Shown here: positions 53,502 to 64,000 of the stretch, piece after piece
Layout of the letters: the number at the start of each line of letters is the position of its first letter
How positions within the stretch are numbered: the stretch's first letter is position 1
Origin: Sabellastarte sp. h YS-2021
Taxonomy: Eukaryota > Annelida > Polychaeta > Sabellida > Sabellidae
Assembly (NCBI GenBank): GCA_964017235.1
Contig: OZ024933.1
Span: forward strand, 96,005,432 to 96,069,431
DNA: 64,000 bases
Direction of reading: 5' to 3'
The notes under the pieces: model-generated
Seen by the model: only the letters and a program-made list of their open reading frames with translations
Told to the model about the DNA's origin: nothing
Databases searched by the model: none
Made by a program: the position numbers and the translations under genes

Positions 53502-55049
53502 TGTTACAGTAAAGTTGTGTAACCAGTAATTTCGCGAAATTACTAAATATTTTAGGAATTTCGCGAAATTCCTGATTTGGTCAGTAATTTCGCGAAATAA
53601 CTGAAATTTTCAGTAATTTTGCGAAATTACTGAAATATTCGAGCAGGAATTTCATGAAATTCCTAAATATTATATGCAGATTAAAAGAATACTTTTTAGA
53701 TTTTTATTTCACCAAAAAGTTATGGTCCATAGATTCTGCTAAAATGACTAATTATATTACTTTATGAAAGAATTTCAAAACTAGTTAATAATCCGTTATC
53801 ACTTGCTTTTGGAAACCAACAACCATTTTTAGAAAATTCAGGCCAATTGCAACACTAATTTGATTACTGCATTTAAAAACGGAAATGTTTTACGGTAACT
53901 TACTTTGACAACAAGTGATAGTGTTGTCTGCATTTTGTGTTCTTGTTCTGGCTTGCTACTTTAACATCCTCAAGCATGGTGTAATACACATTTTTTGGAA
54001 TAAGATATTTTTTGTTCCTCTCATATCTCTCAAATAAATCCCTTTTAAACCTATCTTCTATAGAATCAGACATAACTTCCAGTATTAATGCTATAAATTT
54101 CACTTTTGATGAAATACAAATATGACTATAACACCATAAAGCATGAAATAATCTGATGAAAAGGTCACATTTGTGTCTCTTTATATACCCTGGAGAGGAT
54201 TAATGAGAAACTTTGATACCCAAGATGAAAAAAAGAAGTCCTCTTGAAATATTAAACTGTCTTTTAATCTTTTAATGCAGATTACTCAGGTATGAGTTTT
54301 TTGGTTCTATCTATTGTCATGGCTTCTCATGTGGATAAACTCCTAATTTTGATTGTAAATACTTTGAATTGGTTAAAGATAACTGTTGAATTAACTGTTT
54401 GGAAGTACATTGCAATTACCATAATGCTATAAATCCCCAACCCCCTCACCCATGGCAGAAAGCCATCCTCCATCAGTCAATTACAATTACTTGAAAGCTA
54501 TTCATTGATAAAGATTGATTGACTTCAAAGGCTTTCTACACAAGATCAAACATACTTCAAAATACTTTATTAATGAAAAACACAAGAAATAAAATAAACT
54601 TAAATCCATGTTAAAAATATTTATATTAAAATACAGTTCAATATCAAGACCAATTATGAAAGTAATACAACAAACCCATGTAAAGGTATCACATTCAATG
54701 TTGAATAAAACAATTATTATTACAAGCAAAAAGTATATCAGTTTCTAAATTTCTAGATGCACATTAAAGATTTATACTTTAAAATTCAATTTTAGCTTAT
54801 AACATAGTTAAGTTTTTCATAATTCTTCACATAAATAACCTTAAAAATGCATTTCCAATATTTCACAAATTTACTGATTGCTCATCAGTAAAGCTGTGTA
54901 AAATATTAGCAGAGATTTCAGGAATTTCGCGAAATTACTGAAAATTTCAGTTGTTTCGCGAAATTACTGACCAAATCAGGAATTTCGCGAAATTCCTAAA
55001 ATATTCAGTAATTTCGCGAAATTACTGGTTACACAACTTTACTGTAACA
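53502..55049. mobile_element. Palindrome-TIR DNA transposon, copy 2
   Basis: 1,548 bp, ends TGTTACAGTAAAGTTGTG / CACAACTTTACTGTAACA, TIRs of about 160 bp. Left palindromes start at 53525, 53554, 53583, 53612 and 53645; right ones at 54920, 54949, 54978 and 55007. Cores are mostly TTTCGCGAAA. The flanks TATATA/TATATT may be a 6-bp duplication with one change. The interior has no recognisable protein. Confidence 0.88.
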
Positions 55050-55059
55050 TATATTTACC

Positions 55060-55270
55060 ATGCAATAAATTATAAATTATTTTTAAACATTGATGACATA
55101 GATGGGATGTTTTTTGTTTTGTTTTTTTGTTGTTTTTTTTTCGTTTCTTTTTCATTTATTATTGGTAACTTACCGGTATATATTTTACCATGCAATACAT
55201 TATAAATTATTTTTAAACATTGGTGACACAGATGGGGATATTTTTTATTTATTTATTATTGGTAACTAGA
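55060..55270. repeat. ~90-115-bp tandem repeat, right half
   Basis: Continues 53160-53500: TTTACCATGCAATACATTAT and TTTTTAAACATTGGTGACA recur at about 55062, 55186 and in partial form up to 55265. Confidence 0.8.
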
Positions 55271-55655
55271 GTTACGATTGAAAGTACATATGAAAACTGG
55301 GTCCCGAAAACTGTAAAATCTTCTGTACGTGTACCAACAGATGACTCCCACCTAAGTGAGTTTATATTCACACATAGTTTATTATTCAGAAATATGATAC
55401 CATAATCCAGTCCATTTTAGATTATTCTTAATCCTTGATTCTAGTTGAGTTTTTGCATCAAAAGTCACTCAAATCATATCTAGTCATCCATGATACTCTC
55501 AACAAGCTAGCCTAAAATATGTAAATGTAAAGGCATTTGAAGTATTTTCGAATAAAGAAGGACCGCTTAATATTTGAAGGGCCACTTAAGTCTAAAAGTT
55601 ACTGGTCCTGCTGGCCACCATTATTTTCGCACGAGTCTGAGACCCTGAGTGTAGT

Positions 55656-56480
55656 TACCTGTATTAAGGTATTATTTTACAGGGAGTGAATATTATTAAT
55701 AATAGTTTTGCAAGTGATAGTATGGTCATTTTAACCTTTTGTATATAATTTGATGTCTCATGTGTTCCATAGGATAGTATGAAAGTTTTGTATCTCAGAC
55801 TATTGAAAAATAGTAGTTTGGGAGGACAAAAGGGGATTGCCTTCTCGTATTATTTCTAAGCATGCATGAAATACAGCAGTGTGAAAACTATGTGTTGTTT
55901 TCTGCTGAGGTAATGACTAAAATTTGACATACCTATGGGATATGAGGTGAATATTATAATGTTTTTCTTAATTTCCAGACTATTTAACCCTGTGGTCTAT
56001 TTCCTCACAAGGCAGCAGTGATTGGTTACACAGCAGGTTGGTAATTACCTAGAAGAAATGAACGTACTTCCAGTTTTTACCAGACGGGGTCATAAAAAGC
56101 CTACATGTCATAAAATGAATTCTGCTAATCTCAAATTTGTTTATAGTACAAGAAGAAAGGCGGGTATTTTACTATTTGCTCATTCAAATCATTAAGAGTG
56201 AAGTTTAAAATTATATCTTGCTTCTGCTTAAGCTACTGAATGTAGTACACAAACATTACACTGTACTCGGAATTGATTTGTGTTTTTGTAAGTGCATAGC
56301 CTTTATAACTCTGAAGGATATGTGTATGTATAAACATTTCATAATTGTATTCACCAAATGCACCTAGTGCATATATTGGATTATGCATCATTACGACAGT
56401 GCTGACGCTAAGCCAGTGTAGAGACTTTCTTGTTGAACCCTCTTGGGAAAACTCTTTATGAGTGATATGCTGTGCACGTG
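55656..56480. other. Non-coding spacer
   Basis: No supported gene or repeat. Confidence 0.4.
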
Positions 56481-56569
56481 TGTCCTTGAAAAACATGGAG
56501 ACATTTGACCTTGAAACTCTCAATAAGGTCATTGTGAGAGTGCAAATGTACCCTGCAAGGCCTATTTTG

Positions 56570-57000
56570 GCCAAGCGTAAAAGTGCCTATATCTCACCTA
56601 TTGTTGGCCATGTTAGGATTTGGTGTGTCGAAGAACTTATAATATATCTTGGTCTTGGAATCAGTTATGGCCAGATTTGACCCTGGACCCCCGTTCAAGG
56701 TCAAACAGGGGTGACCAAATTTAACAGTGTCTGTTCCTGTTTATTATATGCCCAAGAAGTTTGGGATCTGAAATTGACCTATATGAAACCATTGGCTGGG
56801 AATCTTTTGGTGTGGCTATATTTGACCTTGGGCCTTCATGCAAGGTAAACTAAGGTTTGCAAAATTTTGGAGTGTCTATTTATTGCTCATTATTGGTTAT
56901 AGAGGTTTGGGATCTGAAACCAACCTACAGAAGATCATGGGTTTGAAATTTTTTTCATCATAGTTGACCTTGGGCCCGTACTTGGAAGGCGTGTTTGTTA
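56570..57000. repeat. ~147-bp tandem repeat, three units
   Basis: AGTGTCTATTTATTG/AGTGCCTATATCTCACC and GTTTGGGATCTGAAA words recur near 56581, 56727 and 56870; TTCAAGGTCAAACAGGGGTG (56693) and GCAAGGTAAACTAAGGTTTG (56840) are 147 bp apart. A distant relative of 49100-49690. Confidence 0.8.
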
Positions 57001-58186
57001 TCCCCGAGAATGATTTCCTATGGACCCATTGTTCCAAAGTGCCACCATCTTCCCATTTTTTTTTAGTAGAGAGTTGTAATTTGAAGCCCAGTTGTTATTT
57101 TAGCTGTAAGGTTTTACCATCAATATCCAAAAGAAAATGATAGGCTCAAACTTTGGGTGGTGCCCGAGATGCCTGCTAGCTTGGGTGCTTTTCTTTTCGG
57201 TTGATACAAATATACATTGGTCCTCTAAGAACCAATGTTCTCAACCTAGTTAAATCTACAGGGTCATGAGGTGCATGCTTTTCCAACCTGTTATTGTATT
57301 GTATTTGAATTAACTGTATCACAAATTGCAACAATGTATTTAATCATGTGGCCATGTTGCAGGTTATTGCACAATATGTGTTCTCAATTTAGCATGTATA
57401 GACAGTATAGGCAAGGCTTATGTCTAATTGAAAATTTTGAAGAATGAGCTAATGCGTGCAGCTATATTTTTAATCATCAGCGTTGCCAATATACATTGGA
57501 ATTTATAGGTGTACTCAATCAAGGTGTTTTGAAGAAAATATACTGTAACGCATTATAAACTGTGGATGTTTTAAGCATTATTTACACCACTATTGTACAA
57601 AAATACAGCAAGGATTAGGACAGGACAAAGGTGGGTAAACCATTGGAATGGAACACTGAATGAAGGAATACACGTATAAATTTACCACTTGAAATTTCAT
57701 ATATGTTCATTTAACAATATTTAACAACCACAAATTTTAAATATTCTGGATTACACAGTACAAGTTGACATAGTGTGTATCCTTCGCTATATGATATATA
57801 CTGAATTGTGTTATGTTTCAAGTTTCATAAACAATTCAGTGATGTCTGTTCCAAGCCTAAACTGTATGCCAGCACCTTAATCTAAAAGCTCAACATATTT
57901 GGATATTTCAACATCAATGTGATTAAAATGAATCTCAGTATTTCTGCAGAAAATAAGTATTAAATTTAATTGATTTTGGATTGATATTGTTGGTTCTGTC
58001 GCAATGGACAATACCATAAATAGGAAACCCTGCAAAAATAGAAAGTGGAAAAGTAGAGAAATAGGAGAAACACCGGAAAACACAACACATTACCATGTGT
58101 AGTGTCCACCCATGATGCTTGGAAAGGCTATAAGTCATTTAATTAAAAGATGAAAATGTAAATATGAATTGGTCTTTAATCTTAAA
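57001..58186. other. Non-coding spacer
   Basis: No supported gene. The first ~180 bp may be the tail of the repeat-bearing element above (CTAG at 57178), but no hairpin proves it. Confidence 0.4.
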
Positions 58187-58960
58187 CTAGAGTAGTGCTT
58201 CACAAGAGAAAAGGAAATTTTTTTTACACAGCAACAACAAAGCGCCCTAATGAGCATTAATGACTTTGTAGAAATGACTATCTTCCTGTGTTTATTATGT
58301 TTTTCCATTTATCTTAAAATGCAAGGTTTCTGAATTAAATACACTTTTAATTTTATGCAGAAATTCAAGATGGCCGCCAAAAACGGAGGGAAAATAATTT
58401 TTGGGAAAAGTCACCAGATGACTCTGCAGATAAGCCCAAGGGTCAAAAATTTCGCCGAAATCACTTTATCTTGCACCGTTTCAGAGATAAATGCGTTTTT
58501 GCTTTTTACGTAGAAATTCAAGATGGTCGCCAAAACTGGCGGGAAATTGACTTTTGGGAAAAGTCGCCAGTTGACTCTTCAGATGTCTTGGGGGTCAAAA
58601 ATTTAGACGAAATCACTCAATCTCACACTGTTTCCGAGGTAAATGCATTTTTGCGATTTGCACAAAAAATGTAAGATGGCGGCCAAAAACAATTTTGGGG
58701 AAAAGTCGCCAGTTGACCATGCCGATACCCTGGGGGTCAAAAATTTAGACAAAATCGCTCTATCTCACTGTTTCCGAGATAAATGCGTTTTTACGTTTTA
58801 CGCAGAAATTCAAGATGGCGGCCAAAAATGGCGGAAAATTGATTTTTGGGAAAAGTCGCCAGTATATTCTCCGCATACCCTGGGGGTCAAAAATTTCTAC
58901 GAAATTGCTCAATCTCGCACCGTTTCCGAGATATTTACACTTTTTTATTTTCCGGACATA
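58187..58960 (-). mobile_element. Non-autonomous Helitron with ~150-bp array
   Basis: Minus-strand 3' end: a decayed GTTGTTGCTGTGTAAAAAA hairpin, about 26 bases, CTAG (58190-58187), then T. Same spacer length and array family as 4561-5500. The right (5') end is approximate. Confidence 0.55.
58360..58950. repeat. ~150-bp tandem repeat, four units
   Basis: GGGTCAAAAATTT at 58440, 58592, 58734 and 58884; units share AAATTCAAGATGGC(C/G)GCC and GGGAAAAGTCGCCAGT. Confidence 0.9.
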
Positions 58961-60936
58961 ATTAATGGTTAAATAAAGCAGTGCATTGAGAAGGGAATGG
59001 GATATTTGTTGGGTATTAAACCCCAATCTCTTTACCAACATGGTAATACACCTTCACAGACACAATATTAAACCATTATTGGTGAACAAATGTTATGTTT
59101 AAAAAAGGTAAGAATAAAAAAAATAGTGAGAATAAAGCATGATGGGTTGTACTTAAGCTACTGTTGGTGGAATTGAAAAGATAATGGTGTTTTAAAGTAA
59201 TACCTTGAAATATAAGGATCAGTGCATCAGGTGTAACCTAAAATAAAATTTTCAATATTGGTTTGCTCAAATGCATTTAGATTTATTGCAGACAGTTTTA
59301 TGACTTATTAAATGAAAAATCTGTGTATATGACAATATATATAAATCTGTTTTGTAAAATATCTGCTTTTAATCCTCTGTAAAATTGAGTATGTATATTG
59401 TGAAGACACCAAATAAATCTATTTAAAAGATTTCTTGTTGTTTTGCCATACACAAGTGTGATGTGGTTTAGTGTTGTGCTCCATATAGCCGGTGGTTATT
59501 TCCAGCATGAAGTTTCTATTCCTATCTACTGCTTGTACTTTGGGGATTCCCCTTTAACCCGTTTAACCCTTTCATTATATGCACCAATAGATCCTTTAAG
59601 CACAGTACAAAGAAGATGGGATGGGTTTATGGCATTTAAGGAAAGCTAGCACACATTTCACCTTTTTCAGGACATTGTTATGCATTTGTTAATTTATGGA
59701 TCAACTGCTTCATGGCCACATCAAGGTGTAGTTGTTTTCTCAGGACCACACTCCCTGAAAAGGTACAGTACTCCAGGGCTCCTGAATTTTATAGAATATG
59801 TTCTTTATAACAAAAGCTTGTGTCAAAATAATTTTGGCTCCATTTTGATAAAAAATTATGGCCACCACAATAATTTCTTTGATAATAATTAACGATTTTG
59901 TATTGACAAGCTGGGTGGAGTAGAAGGTAGGAGGATGTCCTCATTGTCTCGGTATTTTACTAAACAACCCATTAAAAAGTCCACTGGATGGATTACAAGA
60001 GGGTACGGACCTTTGGGCCATGTCACACTTTATATTTTCGAGGATTTACTTCTGTTTATTAGTACCAAGTCAATTCAGATAATTCATGATAAACCCAGTG
60101 ATTGAAATATTTTCATTGGCAGCCAAATCAAGAGAAAGACAACTTCATTCCAATAGCATCTCAGTTATTGTTCCTACATTGCCTTGAATCTAGATGATCA
60201 GCCAGGCTTTAAGTTGGAAAAGCGATTGATACAAGATCTGTATAAAATCGGCTCAAGTATAAATTTTGGATCTGGCAATTCAATCACCATCCACTGTGCT
60301 ATTCTGTGAAAATGACCCATTCTCAACATATAGATTTGTAAGCTGATTTTGAAATAGGTTGAAAATATGGAGGATCAAATATACAGAAACAAGTTCTATA
60401 ACCTACGAGTAACATTCAACGAGATTTTATTTACCCAAGATTAAATGCTATTTTTGAAATGTGATAAAGAACCACAGACAATATACAGTACAAGTCCCGC
60501 AAGATACCATCATGACAGTATGTCAGCAATCTGTCTTAGAATTTCTGAAATGTGAATGTATAAAGACAGAGAGTTTTGTCTGTTTATTGAAAATCACATA
60601 AATTATAGGCAGGCATAAAAAGCATTTAATTACTTCACTATGCCAGTGTATGTACGTAGATAACCATGTTAATTGGATACACCCAACACTGATCAAATAG
60701 AGAAATAACCATCTCTCTGAAATCTTAACAGAATCAACAGTAAAGCATATTCTAAACAAAATAGACAAATGTGAACAGAACAACAATTATTATAAAGTTC
60801 TCATCAAAATTCTTTTTAATAACTGATTCAAATAATTCACAGAAGCTATTATATATGTGTAGAATCAAACTGAGTTTGTGCCATTTTTTGCATTTTCATA
60901 CTAATGCTTGAGTTTAACTACAATAGAACTTCCAGT
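58961..60936. other. Non-coding spacer
   Basis: About 2 kb with no gene or repeat I can support. An AATAAA near 59412 followed by a T-rich stretch could be a distal VPS37 polyadenylation site, but this is a guess. Confidence 0.35.
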
Positions 60937-60940
60937 TAAA

Positions 60941-61075
60941 GACACATGTCCTTTTGTCTCCGGACTTTGATGACAATGACAACACTCCAATAGCTAAAAG
61001 GACATATGTCCTTTCAACTTTTACCTATACATATGTCCTTTTGTCTCCGGACTTTGATGACATTGGCAACACCTG
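60941..61075. repeat. 87-bp tandem repeat, about 1.5 units
   Basis: TGTCCTTTTGTCTCCGGACT starts at 60947 and 61034; AAAAGGACATATGTCCTTT palindromes lie between. A third diverged piece (AAAAGGACACACGTCCTTTG, 61696) lies beyond the Harbinger MITE, which interrupts the series. Confidence 0.75.
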
Positions 61076-61651
61076 GGGCCGATTTCACAAAGGGACTTAA
61101 GTCCAGATTTAGGCTTAAATCTAAGACTTTGGTCTTAAATTTTGTCAAAAAACTGCTAAGTCTGTGGTCTTAGACTTAGCGGATTTCACAAAGCAGCTAA
61201 GTCCATGAAATTGCTAAGTCAGTGGACTTAACTTTTAAGTCTGGGAGGTAGTGGGCTTAAATTTTGTAAAGAGGACTTAAATATGGCCGCCATAAACTTT
61301 TCTCCACTTCAAAATTTGAAATGGCTGTAAATAAATTATAATTATGCAGAACACCTCACTAAAGTAGTATTTGGGAAGTTTATATGTGCTAACAAGGTTT
61401 TCAATTTCAAAACCGCACTTATCCTTATATAAAATACATTAAATGAAGAATATGTGGCATCAATATTATATTTTGAATAGATACAAAAGGTCACATGACA
61501 CAGAAAACCACTGTGGTTATATGATAAGCCTGGACTTAGCTAAGTCACCTTTGTGAAATCCATTTTTCTAGCTAAGACCAAAGTCTTAGATTTAAGTCCA
61601 AGACTTAGCCAAAAAAGGGACTTAGTTTAAGTCCTTTAGTGAAATCGGCCC
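61076..61651. mobile_element. PIF/Harbinger-type MITE
   Basis: 576 bp, ends GGGCCGATTTCACAAAGGGA / AGTGAAATCGGCCC, flanked by CTG (61073-61075, 61652-61654). Subterminal TTAAGTCYNAGA words are repeated on both strands. Related in its ends to 29983-30090. Confidence 0.85.
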
Positions 61652-61764
61652 CTGGCTGTGCATTCTGAATTTCCCTCTCTTGATCTCCAATACCTAAAAG
61701 GACACACGTCCTTTGGCCTTTTTCCCATACATATGCCCTGCTTGCATCTTACTTTCAGAAATTG

Positions 61765-61945
61765 TGGCATACAGTGAGGACTATTTGTCTGCTCACTGAA
61801 GTTAAGCGACAATGGGCTATGTTAGTAGTTGTGTGGGTGACCGTCTCAGTTCGGGACCAGCTGTGGGATGTATCGAAGTTGGAATTCGTAAATTCTAGTG
61901 CACTACTCGTGTCTGATGGCTTTGCGCTCCCGCTAGGAGACTAAA
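61765..61945 (+). mobile_element. 5S-rRNA-derived SINE-like sequence
   Basis: GAAGTTAAGCGACAATGGGC and TTAGTAGTTGTGTGGGTGACCG follow the internal promoter (A box, intermediate element, C box) of 5S rRNA genes in the right order and spacing. After the 5S-like part comes an unrelated body (CTAGTGCACTACTCGTGTCT). Too diverged for a working 5S gene. Confidence 0.6.
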
Positions 61946-62130
61946 ACACCTTTTGGCCTTGTTTCCTTTTAATTCCAGTAGTTGTATGAAACAAACTAAA
62001 TTACCACAACAAGAGATTTGACAGCACCCAAAATATTTATCACAAAGATTATGCAGTAATCTACATTAAAACCAGGAATCACAAAGGAAAAGTACGTATT
62101 ATCAACCATGAGCTGTATTTGACTTAAGTA

Positions 62131-62145
62131 GGGGGGGGGGGGGGT
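62131..62145. repeat. Poly-G tract
   Basis: About 14-15 consecutive G, liable to length variation and assembly error. Confidence 0.9.
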
Positions 62146-62204
62146 ATGCAGACCGGAATATTTTTTGTAAAGATCACTTTTCTTTTGTCTCTGGTCTTTC
62201 ATCA

Positions 62205-62260
62205 GTTCTGCACTATACTCTAGTGCACTACTTATGTTTTTGATTGTTTTGCAGCTCCTG
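62205..62260 (+). repeat. Second copy of the SINE body
   Basis: CTAGTGCACTACTTATGT and TGTTTTGCAGCTCCTGC parallel CTAGTGCACTACTCGTGT and TGGCTTTGCGCTCCCGC in 61895-61935, without a 5S-like head. Confidence 0.5.
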
Positions 62261-63536
62261 CTTGTAGACAGTATTACGTTTCGGCTTTGTTCTGTTCCCA
62301 CGAACCCGTTACTGTATATAAGTGTTTGATTTTTCATTAATATTTTATTTAAGCTACATATATACATGTTATAATTCCCTAGTAAGGCATTTTTTTACAG
62401 ATTTTCAGCTCATTTTTGTTGCTGTAAAATCCATGTACAAATGGTGTAGAAATGTAAAGTTAAAAATTTATATTTTTATATTCAATGGTGACCCTACATA
62501 TCTCAAAGCCTTTATGAATTCTTTACTTAAATGTCGGCTTATTTACCTTTCATATGTATACACACTTGTTTAATACATAATGTTGAATTGTGTTGAAATA
62601 TTTCAAATTATATAACACAAAATTATATATCGCAGAACTACCACTTGTAATCTCTATCCTACAGCCATAGTTAAAACCTTGCACTGACAGTACTGAACTT
62701 GTAAAAACAGTCCGCACACAATATGTAAAGTTGTAAACCTGTGTCAATGTTGCTTGATCAAGGACTTCAATTTATATTTGCCGTAAAACAGTACTACCAC
62801 CCATGAAAACAGTAATTTAGTAAATATTCTGATCTATTGACCTCCAATGCATGATGTTTTGCAAATATTCACAGAAATGCATCCAAATGTATTTTATGCT
62901 AAAATAAGTAGTCTTTGAAGAGTACTGATAAAAGAGAACTAAAGTGGAATTACTGCAACTTACAGTCCAATTTGGCAAATCTGAATTTGCATAGAATCAC
63001 ATATTCTGATAAAAGTATCTGCATCTTTGATTTTGATTTTAAGAAAAAACCACACAAGTTTGGGTTATTTTCACTCTGGTGTTCACAAAAGAGCACTTCA
63101 ATGTAAGAATTATTTATAAATTTAGCATTTACAAAGAATCAGAGTGGTGGCAATGAACACGATACAGCCTGAGGATCACAGTTATCGTATGGTTTTAATA
63201 GAGGGTTATTGAGTTCATTTTCATTTGCACACACACATTTGGGTTTGTCTGTGCCTTGCTTGAAATACTGCCTAGGAACTCCTGTCCAGTCCCGTTTTAT
63301 ACCACCGCTGTAACAGAAAAAAGAATAAGGCTGCTAATTACTGTCACTAAGGCTGCAAAAACAGAAAAAAGCAGGTTCAATCATGTCTTGCTTCACACCA
63401 CTGGTGTGCATACAAATAAACACATGTTCCACTTACACGGAAAAGCTTGAACTTTTATTGTGAAATTTCTTCTGAGATTATTTGAATGTCTGTACCTTAA
63501 AGGATAATCTCCTCAAAATTTTAAATGCTTAAATTA
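62261..63536. other. Non-coding spacer
   Basis: Nothing supported; short frames only. Confidence 0.4.
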
Positions 63537-63934
63537 TTATTCTAACATGACACGGATGTGTCCATCATTCTGATTGGCCGAGAGCAATTTCTAAACCGTC
63601 TAAAATTCTTCATCCACATTAAGGCTGTTCCAACAACTTCCCAATGCATTTCAAATAAACAGAAGAAAATGTTTCGAGTTTTGTTATTAAAATTAGTTAC
63701 AGTGCAACATGTTTGTAAAAAGGGAAAACTTCTTTTAAAAGTAACAATTCTTTCAAATGTACAAGAAAATAAACAGAAAAATTTTCGGTATATCTTTGGA
63801 GAAAAAAAATCATCGCTGTTCAATTGATGAAAAAGCCAACATGGTGGAGCCCTATTCTGTTCACTTGGATAATTTTTTTTTAATCTTACAAGTGTTTAAG
63901 GTATTTTATTTTAAACAGTCATGTTAGAATAGGA
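63537..63934. mobile_element. Short TIR element
   Basis: Inverted ends ATTCTAACATGAC / GTCATGTTAGAAT; the left end continues ACGGATGTG...CTGATTGGCC, similar to TATTCTAACATAACACGG...TGATTGGTC at 29168 in the cluster element. No clear target duplication. Confidence 0.55.
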
Positions 63935-64000
63935 ATATAGCACTCAAAAACCTTCCTGCTCTGACCACGCTAACCAGTCTAAAATTCTGTGTTTAGACGT

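Larger units (their letters stand above)
52690..55647. mobile_element. hAT-type element carrying a nested transposon
   Basis: 2,958 bp; ends CAGGGTCTCAAATTCGC and GAGTCTGAGACCCTG; perfect 8-bp target duplication AGTGTAGT (52682-52689, 55648-55655). No transposase frame. It contains a tandem repeat (53160-53500 and 55060-55270) interrupted by the element at 53502-55049. Confidence 0.88.

Noticed and set aside
53525..53664. CRISPR-like or operator-like array (regular ~29-bp spacing)
   Set aside because: The repeats are palindromes adjacent to transposon termini and are mirrored at the other end; the window is clearly eukaryotic and there are no unique spacers or cas genes.
61765..61880. Functional 5S rRNA gene
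   Set aside because: Only the internal promoter words are kept; many substitutions and no clean 3' end.

Overview
This is a stretch of animal genome, AT-rich and full of introns and transposable elements. It contains two recognisable host genes: the 3' three coding exons of Elongin-B (ELOB, minus strand, 1393-3626) and a complete four-exon ESCRT-I subunit gene of the VPS37B/C type (plus strand, 38524-51419). Splice phases are consistent across all exons of both genes. A marine lophotrochozoan, most probably a bivalve mollusc, is my best guess. It rests on the repeat style (tandem-array-bearing Helitron relatives, a tRNA-derived SINE ending in a GACGTNAAAC-type body, DIRS and Ty3/gypsy elements); no sequence here proves the taxon.

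Layout. 1-4065: 3' end of ELOB with a hAT MITE in an intron. 4066-8293: a 4.2 kb transposon with unusual terminal repeats built of 20-bp palindromes; a Helitron end and a hAT with a leftover BED-finger exon lie inside it. 9541-15950: a ~210-bp tandem repeat split by a nearly complete DIRS tyrosine-recombinase retrotransposon (9685-15437). 15960-19263: Helentron-like copy A. 19867-20232: hAT MITE. 21025-25159: Ty3/gypsy element with apparently identical 262-bp LTRs but no gag or protease. 25289-27230: SINEs and small MITEs. 27507-32961: a nest of transposons inside transposons, including a 158-bp satellite-like array inside a Helitron. 33485-36136: decayed second gypsy pol, split by a MITE with a 9-bp target duplication. 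37768-38378: hAT containing another MITE.

38524-51419: VPS37 gene, whose introns 1 and 3 house Helentron-like copies B and C; copy C carries a second Helentron-like element inside it. 52690-55647: hAT-type element containing a second palindrome-TIR transposon (53502-55049). 56480-58960: more Helitron-type arrays. 61076-63934: Harbinger MITE, a 5S-rRNA-derived SINE-like sequence and a small TIR element.

The most interesting unexplained structure is the pair of transposons at 4066-8293 and 53502-55049. Both start TGTTACAG and carry five 20-bp palindromes spaced about 29, 29, 29 and 33 bp in the left TIR. The spacing is conserved although the palindrome arms have different sequences. Neither shows a recognisable transposase.
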